From: Candidatus Doudnabacteria bacterium
GTDB taxonomy: Bacteria > Patescibacteriota > Doudnabacteria > UBA920 > O2-02-FULL-48-8
Length of the DNA stretch: 7,409 bases
Direction: 5' to 3'
NCBI GenBank assembly: GCA_016207695.1
Contig: JACQPC010000049.1
Span: forward strand, 1-7,409
Shown: positions 1 to 5,096 of the stretch, piece by piece
How positions within the stretch are numbered: the stretch's first letter is position 1
Layout of the letters: every line of letters begins with the position of its first letter
Translations under genes and position numbers: made by a program
The notes under the pieces: model-generated
Told to the model about the DNA's origin: nothing
What the model saw: only the letters and a program-made list of their open reading frames with translations
The model's database searches: none

Positions 1-104
1 AATTCAAAAGTCAAAATGCAAAATGCAAAATGACAATGCAAAATTTAAAATTATTCTTTTTGCATTTTTAATTACATTTTGATTTTTGGTCTTTGATTTT
101 TGCA
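1..104. repeat. AT-rich repeat with 7-base period, downstream of rny
   Basis: This stretch is built from short 7-base units. AAAATGC occurs at 13-19 and 20-26, followed by AAAATGA at 27-33. TTTTGAT (77-83), TTTTGGT (84-90), CTTTGAT (91-97) and TTTTGCA (98-104) form a second run. A perfect 9-bp inverted repeat AATGCAAAA / TTTTGCATT (35-43 / 58-66) encloses a 14-base loop, so transcripts from either strand could fold. It begins directly at the rny stop codon and could form the 3' end of the rny mRNA, but no GC-rich terminator stem is present. The style matches repeats I associate with CPR genomes (recognition, not a search). No gene is supported here; the element is cut by the window edge. Confidence 0.8.
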
Positions 105-1622
105 TTACCTCGCGTACTCGATAACTCTTGTTTCCCGAATAACCATGACTTTTATTTCTCCGGGGTATTTTAAATCCTGCTCGATTTTGTTGGCAATGTC
201 CCGCGCCAGCTTGGTGGCTGACCAATCGTCAACTTTACCAGGCGAAACAAATACTCGAATTTCACGGCCGGCCTGAATAGCATAGACTTTTTCTACTCCT
301 GCAAATCCTGTGGCTAAATTTTCCAATTCCTCAAGTCTTTGGATGTATTGCTCATAGGTGTCGCGCCGAGCGCCCGGACGACTTCCAGAAATATTGTCAG
401 CCGCGTCAACGATTGCTGCCTCAATGGAAGTATATTCCACGTCGCCATGGTGGGCTTCAATCGCGTTGATGATTTTTTCCGGCAAATTGAACTTTTTGGC
501 AATCTGTTTGCCGATCTCCACGTGCGTTCCTTCCATGTCCTGATCCAAAGCCTTGCCGACATCGTGCAAAAGTGCCCCCTTCTTAACTGTGGCCACATCC
601 GCCCCCAGCTCCTCGGCGATCAAAGCTGCCAACTTGGCCATCTCCACCGAATGTTTAAGGACATTCTGGCCGTAGCTAGTCCGGAACTTAAGCCGGCCGA
701 TCAGCTGCACCAGTTTGGGAGGAAAATCGGCAATGCCCAGTTCATAAACCGCCGCCTCCCCGGCCTCCTTGATCATTTCCGCCACTTCTTTCTTGGCTTT
801 TTCTGTGGCTTCCTCAATTTTAGCTGGATGGATCCGCCCATCGGCAATAAGTTTCTCCAAGGCAATTTTGGCAATATGCCGCCTGACCGAATTAAATCCG
901 GAAATTACCACGGTATCTGGAGTATCATCGACAATCACCTCAACACCCAACATCTGTTCAAAAGTCCTAATATTGCGCCCTTCCTTGCCGATGATCCGCC
1001 CCTTCATCTCTTCGTTGGGCAGCGAAACCGTTGTGGTTGTGGTTTCGCTGGTAACTTCTGAAGCGCATCGCTGGATGGCCATAGCCACTATTTCTTTTGC
1101 CTTTTTGTCAGCGTCCTCGCGCGCATTGCCAACTAGTTTGCGTGTCAAAGAGGCTAGTTCTTCCTTCATGCTCTTTTCCTGGGCATCCATTAAAACTTTG
1201 CGCGCTTCTTCCGTTGTTAAACCGCTGATTTTCTGCAATTGCTCAAGCTGACGCTGCTTGAGTTCTCGCATTTCATCTTGCGTCTTGATGATTTCTTCTT
1301 TTTTCTTAGCAATCTCGGTTTTGAGGTTTTCGGCTTCAGTCATCTTACGCTCCAAATCCGATTCTTTTTTAGTCAAGCGCTCCTCAACTTTGATAATCTG
1401 GTTTCTAAACTCCTGCTCGCTTTTTTTGGCCGCGTCAACCACTTCGATAGCTTTGGCCTTAGCCTCAAGCAATATCTCTTTTTCCTTTGTTTTGGCATCC
1501 TCCAAGGTTTTAGCTGCCTTAGCTTCAGCCGAATCAACTTGGCTGGCTATTTGTGCCTTCCTGGTGTAGTAACCTACGGCTAACCCTGCAATCGCAGCCC
1601 CAATAATCCATAAAATTGACAT
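105..1622 (-). CDS. rny: Ribonuclease Y (membrane-anchored endoribonuclease)
   Basis: RNase Y initiates mRNA decay by endonucleolytic cleavage at the inner face of the membrane. From the ATG at 1622 the protein is 505 residues, close to the roughly 520 of Bacillus subtilis RNase Y. Domains in order: one N-terminal membrane helix (about 2-19), a long charged Lys/Glu coiled coil (about 30-190), a KH domain with its GxxG loop as GKEG (212-215, within GRIIGKEGRNIR), an HD hydrolase domain with the metal-binding His353-Asp354 (LLHDVGK) plus an AHHGD motif near 390-394, and a conserved C-terminal domain. The reading frame extends five codons upstream to a TTG, but GGAG lies 9 bases before the ATG, so the ATG is preferred. 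The gene has a long leader (about 195 bases) with hairpins and a promoter that overlaps the divergent sodA promoter. The stop codon abuts an AT-rich repeat. The identification is secure. Confidence 0.96.
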   Translation of the reverse strand: MSILWIIGAAIAGLAVGYYTRKAQIASQVDSAEAKAAKTLEDAKTKEKEILLEAKAKAIEVVDAAKKSEQEFRNQIIKVEERLTKKESDLERKMTEAENLKTEIAKKKEEIIKTQDEMRELKQRQLEQLQKISGLTTEEARKVLMDAQEKSMKEELASLTRKLVGNAREDADKKAKEIVAMAIQRCASEVTSETTTTTVSLPNEEMKGRIIGKEGRNIRTFEQMLGVEVIVDDTPDTVVISGFNSVRRHIAKIALEKLIADGRIHPAKIEEATEKAKKEVAEMIKEAGEAAVYELGIADFPPKLVQLIGRLKFRTSYGQNVLKHSVEMAKLAALIAEELGADVATVKKGALLHDVGKALDQDMEGTHVEIGKQIAKKFNLPEKIINAIEAHHGDVEYTSIEAAIVDAADNISGSRPGARRDTYEQYIQRLEELENLATGFAGVEKVYAIQAGREIRVFVSPGKVDDWSATKLARDIANKIEQDLKYPGEIKVMVIRETRVIEYAR

Positions 1623-1686
1623 ATCTAAATTCTCCAATCTTCATTGGCTTGCACCTTGGTTTTATATTGTTCGTTGAAGTTTCAAA

Positions 1687-1723
1687 TACGCAAAAACTCC
1701 CCTTTGGGAGGAATGTCTGCGTA
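1687..1723 (-). promoter_or_regulatory. Nested hairpin in the rny leader, terminator-like
   Basis: On the minus strand an outer stem TACGCA/TGCGTA (1718-1723 with 1687-1692) encloses an inner stem CTCCC/GGGAG (1706-1710 with 1697-1701) with a 4-base loop. A run of five T follows the inner stem, which is the form of a small intrinsic terminator or attenuator. It lies about 65 bases before the rny ATG, inside the predicted leader. It may act as an attenuator, a stabilising structure or a cleavage site for autoregulation. The fold was derived by eye and no energy was computed. Confidence 0.45.
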
Positions 1724-1804
1724 ATTCAATTGAGTTAAAAATTCAAAATCCACGAAAATAACCTACTAAGATGCAGTCAAGAAGTTAAAATCACTTGAAT
1801 TGGC

Positions 1805-1815
1805 CCCATCATGGG
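1805..1815. promoter_or_regulatory. Short dyad CCCATcATGGG near the rny transcript start
   Basis: This is an 11-base perfect dyad (5-bp arms, one central base) that would lie at about +3 to +13 of the predicted rny transcript. It could be an operator or simply part of the leader. The arms are short and no partner is known, so this is a weak call. Confidence 0.2.
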
Positions 1816-1823
1816 CTAAACCC

Positions 1824-1851
1824 AATATAACACAATTGACGTCCATGTCAA
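1824..1851 (-). promoter_or_regulatory. Sigma70-type promoter for rny
   Basis: On the minus strand the -35 box is TTGACA (1846-1851, six of six consensus) and the -10 box is TATATT (1824-1829, five of six), separated by 16 bases. The predicted start is near 1817 (A on the minus strand), giving a leader of about 195 bases. The promoter interlocks with the sodA promoter on the other strand. The boxes are seen directly; activity is inferred. Confidence 0.65.
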
Positions 1852-1864
1852 CCAGGGTTATGAT
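1836..1864 (+). promoter_or_regulatory. Sigma70-type promoter for sodA
   Basis: The -35 box is TTGACG (1836-1841, five of six) and the -10 box is TATGAT (1859-1864, five of six), with a 17-base spacer, the preferred length. With six bases between the -10 box and the start, the predicted +1 is 1871, the A of the sodA ATG, which implies a leaderless or nearly leaderless transcript. The boxes are seen directly; activity is inferred. Confidence 0.7.
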
Positions 1865-1870
1865 TTGTCT

Positions 1871-2452
1871 ATGAAACATACACTGCCACAACTCAACTAT
1901 GCCTATAACGCCTTGGAGTCTTACATTGATGCTAAAACCATGGAAATCCACCACACCAAACATCACCAGGCATATATTGACAAGCTCAATGCGGCTCTGG
2001 AGAAATATCCGGACCTTCAAGATAAGCCAGTCGAAGATCTGCTGAAGAATCTCAATTCCCTTAAAGTAGACGACGCTGACCGAACAGCCATCCGAAACCA
2101 CGGCGGCGGGCATATCAATCACTCGCTATTTTGGAAACTCCTTGACCCCGCCAATCAAAAAGACGAAGCCTTAGCTGACGAGATCAAAAATACCTTTGGT
2201 TCGGTAGAAGATTTCAAAAAACAATTTACTGATGCCGCCACCAAACTCTTTGGCTCTGGTTGGGTTTGGCTGGCGCGCGATGAACAAGATAAACTGCATA
2301 TGCATTCAATGCCAAACCAAGACTCTCCTTACCTGCATGGTCATACTCCGATAATCGGCCTGGATGTCTGGGAACACGCCTACTATCTTAAATATCAGAA
2401 TAGGCGCCCAGAGTATATAGAAAATTGGTGGAACATCCTCAAATTTATCTAA
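1871..2452 (+). CDS. sodA: Superoxide dismutase, Fe/Mn family, Mn-type features
   Basis: This enzyme converts superoxide to oxygen and hydrogen peroxide. The 193-residue protein is normal length for the family and has no signal peptide, so it is probably cytoplasmic. The four metal ligands are visible by family pattern: His27 (MEIHHTKHH), His84 (HINHSLFW), Asp165 and His169 (LDVWEHAY). Gly79 and the NQDSP motif with Gln150 resemble the Mn-type (E. coli SodA) rather than the Fe-type, although cambialistic use cannot be excluded. An in-frame TTG at 1865 has AGGG 7 bases upstream, but it lies immediately after the -10 box and before the predicted transcript start, so the ATG at 1871 is preferred. 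It is divergent from rny and convergent with the 2588-3247 gene. The family assignment is secure. Confidence 0.96.
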   Translation: MKHTLPQLNYAYNALESYIDAKTMEIHHTKHHQAYIDKLNAALEKYPDLQDKPVEDLLKNLNSLKVDDADRTAIRNHGGGHINHSLFWKLLDPANQKDEALADEIKNTFGSVEDFKKQFTDAATKLFGSGWVWLARDEQDKLHMHSMPNQDSPYLHGHTPIIGLDVWEHAYYLKYQNRRPEYIENWWNILKFI

Positions 2453-2464
2453 AAAATATAAGAC

Positions 2465-2499
2465 AAAAAGAAAACCGTCTTAAGCTGTGCCTAAGGCGG
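2465..2499 (-). terminator. Intrinsic terminator for the 2588-3247 gene
   Basis: Read on the minus strand, CCGCCTTA pairs with TAAGACGG (one G-U pair) across a 9-base loop and is followed directly by TTTTCTTTTT. This is a classic rho-independent layout about 90 bases past the stop codon of the minus-strand gene. On the plus strand no T-run follows, so it would terminate sodA poorly. An alternative plus-strand hairpin TAAGAC/GTCTTA (2459-2464 / 2477-2482) shares bases with it. Confidence 0.75.
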
Positions 2500-2507
2500 C
2501 CTCTGGT

Positions 2508-2587
2508 TATCCAAAGTCAACCAGGAAACTCTTGCGGCGCGGTGGCGTTCGCCGTTTGCGGCGAGACTCCCCCTGGAACTTGCGTTC
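2508..2587 (-). other. GC-rich foldable 3' untranslated stretch
   Basis: This lies between the stop codon at 2588 and the terminator. It contains an outer CCAGG/CCTGG pair (2521-2525 / 2572-2576) and an inner hairpin CGCCG-TTTG-CGGCG (2550-2563). Overlapping reading frames here are not convincing. It is probably a structured mRNA tail and less likely a small RNA; no RNA family was recognised. Confidence 0.3.
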
Positions 2588-3247
2588 CTAAAATGTTCCG
2601 CGCTCCTGACCCAAAGCCGATATGATGGCGCGGGTCCCGAAGAACGTGACGGAGAACAGCACAACGTTGAAGATAATCCTCCGGCGAAGCCGTACATCTG
2701 GACTTCCCAGCAGTTCCTCGCCCTCAGGATTTATGCGGATCTGCACAGGGACCCCGCGCGCCCGACTCAAGAGCGCCTCAATCTGCACTTTTGCTCGCCC
2801 ATCCAAGGCGAGATAGAACGCTCCGCGATCGGCCACTCGGTTTTCAAGAATCTGGCGCACCTTCACGGGGCGCATCCATAGCCGAGAACGGGAGCGGGAG
2901 AGCAACTCCCGCGCATCATTGATGCCATTGTCTTCCATGATCAATGGAATGACGCGCTCCCAAAAACGAGGATGATGGGAGAAGGTCGGACCACCTCGAT
3001 AGGAGATTGACTGGACGAAATACTCCTTCAAGGCGCCTCCGAGGGACTGGCCGGGTGCTGGTTCAAGTCCGACCAACTCAAATGGCACTTCCTCAAGATT
3101 GAGGAACGCGGGCGGCCGGGCGAACGGGCGGGAACGCGGCAGTCCGGGCCGCATCACCTGACCGGATGCAACTGGCGCCCCAAGCCAGGTGACGGCAAAG
3201 AAGACGGCCAGCGCCTTCGGTACGCCCGAATTCACATAATGCAGCAT
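2588..3247 (-). CDS. Predicted secreted, C-terminally membrane-anchored protein of unknown function
   Basis: I do not recognise this 219-residue protein. Visible features are a signal-peptide-like N-terminus (hydrophobic 11-24, small residues APVASG at 24-29), a Pro/Arg-rich stretch at 32-47, and a central region of about 140 residues with conserved-looking blocks (SYRGGPTF at 82-89, GAFYLALDGRAKVQIEALL near 142-160, VPVQIRINPEGEELL at 167-180). An RRR motif (188-190) precedes a hydrophobic helix (191-212) that probably anchors it in the membrane. GGAGG lies 5 bases before the ATG, the best ribosome binding site in the window, and a good terminator follows. GC content is clearly higher than in neighbouring genes (73% in 3121-3180 and 58% in 2581-2640, against 50% in a sample of sodA), with Arg-rich, GC-ending codons. 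This suggests recent transfer or a different selective history. No function is assigned. Confidence 0.8.
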   Translation of the reverse strand: MLHYVNSGVPKALAVFFAVTWLGAPVASGQVMRPGLPRSRPFARPPAFLNLEEVPFELVGLEPAPGQSLGGALKEYFVQSISYRGGPTFSHHPRFWERVIPLIMEDNGINDARELLSRSRSRLWMRPVKVRQILENRVADRGAFYLALDGRAKVQIEALLSRARGVPVQIRINPEGEELLGSPDVRLRRRIIFNVVLFSVTFFGTRAIISALGQERGTF

Positions 3248-3311
3248 TCTTCCCTCCCTTTCTTTTCACTGAAAATCAAAGCAACTTGCGTGCTGCCTGA
3301 CTTTAGAGGAT

Positions 3312-3340
3312 ACCATAAATCCAATCCTAGGTAAATGCAA
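3312..3340 (-). promoter_or_regulatory. Weak candidate promoter for the 2588-3247 gene
   Basis: On the minus strand TTGCAT (3335-3340) and TATGGT (3312-3317) are spaced by 17 bases. They match consensus at three and four of six positions. Placement upstream of the good ribosome binding site is sensible, but the boxes are weak. Confidence 0.25.
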
Positions 3341-3403
3341 TTTAGTCATCTAAAATATAACCATAGAAACGCAGCAATTAACCCCACTTCTATGAAATCA
3401 CAA

Positions 3404-3430
3404 CAAGCGGCCCGATTACATCGCCGCTTG
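3404..3430. other. Unassigned hairpin CAAGCGGC / GCCGCTTG
   Basis: This is a perfect 8-bp inverted repeat (3404-3411 / 3423-3430) around an 11-base loop, in the divergent gap between the GC-rich gene and the coiled-coil gene. Neither strand has a following T-run, so it is not a standard terminator. It sits about 30 bases upstream of the -35 box at 3461 and could be an operator or a repeat remnant. The rest of the 3248-3523 gap shows only promoter-like boxes. Confidence 0.35.
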
Positions 3431-3460
3431 GTGGACTGTGCTAAAATTGATATATAAGGA

Positions 3461-3489
3461 TTGACAACTGGATTTTCGGAAACTAGAAT
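3461..3489 (+). promoter_or_regulatory. Sigma70-type promoter for the coiled-coil gene
   Basis: TTGACA (3461-3466, full consensus) and TAGAAT (3484-3489, five of six) are separated by an ideal 17-base spacer. The predicted start near 3496 leaves a leader of about 28 bases before the ATG at 3524. Confidence 0.7.
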
Positions 3490-3523
3490 AAAAGTCCTGA
3501 ATTAACTGGCGGCAGAAAGAAAT

Positions 3524-3766
3524 ATGAAAATGCCAAAAAAAGTCACTACTGAAGATTTGGCCAGAATGATGGCTAAGGGCTTTGAGGAAATGGCAACAAA
3601 GGAAAATCTCAAGGCTGCAAAAAATGAATTATCGCATGAGATATCGGGGATTAAGCAGGACCTGGAAGCCATTGAGCTTCGCATCGGCCATCTGGCTTAC
3701 GCGTTTGAGGTCAAGGACTTAAAAAGACGGATGGCCATTGTTGAACGCAAGATTGGAGTAAAATAA
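3524..3766 (+). CDS. Small charged coiled-coil protein, function unknown
   Basis: This 80-residue protein is rich in Lys, Glu and Ala. Residues 8-23 (TTEDLARMMAKGFEEM) resemble the start of small coiled-coil proteins I recall as frequent in Patescibacteria genomes. From about residue 28 onward hydrophobic residues fall at heptad-like spacing (LSHEISGIKQDLEAIELRI, then AIVERKIG), suggesting a coiled-coil oligomer. There is no signal peptide or membrane helix. The ATG at 3524 is taken; an in-frame ATG at 3530 is possible, and only a weak purine-rich AGAAAG precedes them. A near-consensus promoter upstream and a palindromic terminator downstream support a monocistronic real gene. It could be structural, a regulator or a phage-like accessory protein; nothing visible decides this. 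Confidence 0.75.
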   Translation: MKMPKKVTTEDLARMMAKGFEEMATKENLKAAKNELSHEISGIKQDLEAIELRIGHLAYAFEVKDLKRRMAIVERKIGVK

Positions 3767-3778
3767 TCTTAAGAAATC

Positions 3779-3806
3779 TAAAGGCTCAACCGCGGTTGAG
3801 CCTTTA
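3779..3806 (+). terminator. Perfect 28-base palindrome, probable terminator of the coiled-coil gene
   Basis: The two halves (3779-3792 and 3793-3806) are exact reverse complements centred on CCG|CGG. It lies 12 bases past the stop at 3766. Few T residues follow on the plus strand, so it probably works together with the second hairpin at 3808-3831, which does have TTTTATTATT after it. A perfect palindrome could also bind a dimeric protein. Confidence 0.6.
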
Positions 3807-3831
3807 AAAAACCGCCAGAAACGGCGGTTTT
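3806..3831 (-). terminator. Intrinsic terminator of the trmD-rluD-rplS block (also usable on the plus strand)
   Basis: The stem AAAACCGCC/GGCGGTTTT (3808-3816 / 3823-3831) has a 6-base loop. On the minus strand it ends in a run of six or more T residues, directly after the rplS stop codon at 3833. On the plus strand it has a shorter T-run. It therefore separates the convergent coiled-coil gene and rplS. Confidence 0.85.
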
Positions 3832-3832
3832 A

Positions 3833-4174
3833 TTATTCGCGGACTCTGGCTTCTTGTCCTTGTCTTGTGTAGTAAATCTTGGCTTTTCTTGCTGGGGTTG
3901 CTTTAACGACTTCAATTTTCTCGATGCTTGGGGAATGAATGGGGAAGATGCGCTCCACTCCGATGCCGGACGAAATTTTGCGCACCGTCACTGTGCCAGA
4001 AATTCCTTTGCCGCCCTTGGTGCCAAGCACGATGCCTTCGAAGACCTGAATACGTTCTTTCTCTTTGCCTTCCGGGCTGATATCCTTGATTTTCTGATAC
4101 ACGCGCACAGTGTAGCCTGATTTAAGCTTGGGCACTTGCTTGAGTTGATCTTCTTTAAGTGTTTGCACTATCAT
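3833..4174 (-). CDS. rplS: 50S ribosomal protein L19
   Basis: L19 is a large-subunit protein at the 30S-50S interface. The 113-residue length is normal. The family signature is clear: FEGIVLG at 45-51, TVTVRKISSGIGVERIFP at 61-78, HSPSIEKIEVV at 80-90, and the C-terminal KAKIYYTR. Its first 20 bases overlap the 3' end of rluD in another frame, and its ribosome binding site (AGGA, 7 bases before the ATG) lies inside the rluD coding region, so translation is probably coupled. It is the last gene of the block and is followed by a strong terminator. The usual order trmD-rplS is kept but with rluD between them. Confidence 0.97.
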   Translation of the reverse strand: MIVQTLKEDQLKQVPKLKSGYTVRVYQKIKDISPEGKEKERIQVFEGIVLGTKGGKGISGTVTVRKISSGIGVERIFPIHSPSIEKIEVVKATPARKAKIYYTRQGQEARVRE

Positions 4175-5027
4175 ATTTAATTCCTATATTATCTAAAACT
4201 TGTCTTAAATCTTGCGGCAATTCTGAGAACAGTTCAATGACCGATCCATCAAGAAGTTTAAACTTTAACCGATAAGCGTGCAGGAATTGTCTGTCAATTA
4301 ACTCTGATTTTTTGCCGTAAACCGCATCGCCTACTATTGGATGCCCAACATGCGCCAGGTGCGCCCGAATCTGATGCGTGCGGCCTGTATGCAATTTTAC
4401 ACGAAGCAGAGAGAATTGTCTAGAAGGGTCAGATGCGAGCAGATTATATTCTGTCACTGCCTCTTTGCCGCTGCCAACCCTCATTTTATGCTTCAACGGG
4501 ACTTTTTCTAATGGTGCATTGATGACTTCATACATCTTAGGCACGCCGTGCACCAATGCCAGATACTCTTTTTCAACATTCCGAGTTTGAAAAAGATTTT
4601 TTAAGTATTCCAAAACCTGTTGATTTCTAGCCACAACTATAAGGCCTGAAGTATCTTCATCCAAACGATGCACTATACCTGGCCGGTGCGGATCACCGAC
4701 ACTTTTGATTTCAGGATACTTGGACAGCAAAGCGTTGGCCAAAGTTTCGTCTAAATTACCAGCGCCCGGATGCACCACTAATCCTGCCGGTTTATCAATC
4801 ACTGCTAGATCCCTATTTTCAAAAACTACTTTAAGTTCAAAATCAAAGGGCTTTAAATCTTCTTTCTTTATTTCCGGCATCTTAACCATATCATCTGCCT
4901 CAACCTGAAAATCCGGTTCCATAACTTTTCTGTCGTTAACCGAAACCAAGCCATCTTTGATGGCTTTTTGTATTTTACCTCGCGAAACTTCTTTGTGCTT
5001 TTGAGCTAAAAATTTATCGAGACGCAT
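4155..5027 (-). CDS. rluD: RluA/RluD-family 23S rRNA pseudouridine synthase
   Basis: This enzyme isomerises uridine to pseudouridine in RNA; the RluD branch modifies helix 69 of 23S rRNA. From the ATG at 5027 it has 290 residues, slightly shorter than E. coli RluD. It starts with an S4-like RNA-binding domain (about 1-50, MRLDKFLAQ), followed by the catalytic domain: the HRLDEDTSGL motif at 120-129 with catalytic Asp123, and LHTGRTHQIRAHL at 212-224. The frame runs upstream to a TTG at 5063, but those 12 codons are translated from a REP-like palindrome, so the ATG is preferred. No ribosome binding site lies at normal spacing; a GAGGAGG exists inside the repeat but 25 bases away. The exact target site within the RluA/RluC/RluD group cannot be proven from sequence. 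Confidence 0.9.
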   Translation of the reverse strand: MRLDKFLAQKHKEVSRGKIQKAIKDGLVSVNDRKVMEPDFQVEADDMVKMPEIKKEDLKPFDFELKVVFENRDLAVIDKPAGLVVHPGAGNLDETLANALLSKYPEIKSVGDPHRPGIVHRLDEDTSGLIVVARNQQVLEYLKNLFQTRNVEKEYLALVHGVPKMYEVINAPLEKVPLKHKMRVGSGKEAVTEYNLLASDPSRQFSLLRVKLHTGRTHQIRAHLAHVGHPIVGDAVYGKKSELIDRQFLHAYRLKFKLLDGSVIELFSELPQDLRQVLDNIGIKYDSANT

Positions 5028-5032
5028 AAAAC

Positions 5033-5096
5033 AGATTGCTTCGTCGGCTTCGCCTCCTCGCAAATGCGCATCTGCGAGCGATTAGCGAAGCAGTCT
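5033..5096. repeat. REP-like palindromic element between trmD and rluD
   Basis: Two head-to-head units begin AGATTGCTTCG (5033-5043) and end CGAAGCAGTCT (5086-5096, one mismatch). Internally CTCGCA (5057-5062) pairs with TGCGAG (5073-5078) around the palindrome ATGCGCAT (5064-5071). Each half resembles the widespread environmental repeat 'ATTGCGAG...GAAGCAATCT' found scattered in many bacterial genomes (recognition from memory). The element contains the first two bases of the trmD stop codon and ends five bases before the rluD ATG. Confidence 0.8.

Noticed and set aside
1..104. Possible CRISPR array
   Set aside because: Units are 7 bases with no unique spacers and no cas genes nearby.
339..1061. 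Long plus-strand open frame of 240 residues
   Set aside because: It lies antisense inside rny, which has unmistakable KH and HD domains, and its translation shows no domain pattern.
1623..1637. TTG start for rny five codons upstream
   Set aside because: GGAG is well spaced to the ATG at 1622, and the membrane helix begins right after it.
2425..2625. Plus-strand 66-residue frame after sodA
   Set aside because: It overlaps the sodA end, the minus-strand terminator and the end of the GC-rich gene, and has no ribosome binding site.
5028..5063. Upstream TTG start for rluD giving 12 extra residues
   Set aside because: These codons are translated from the REP-like palindrome, while the ATG at 5027 begins the typical MRLDKFL of the S4 domain.
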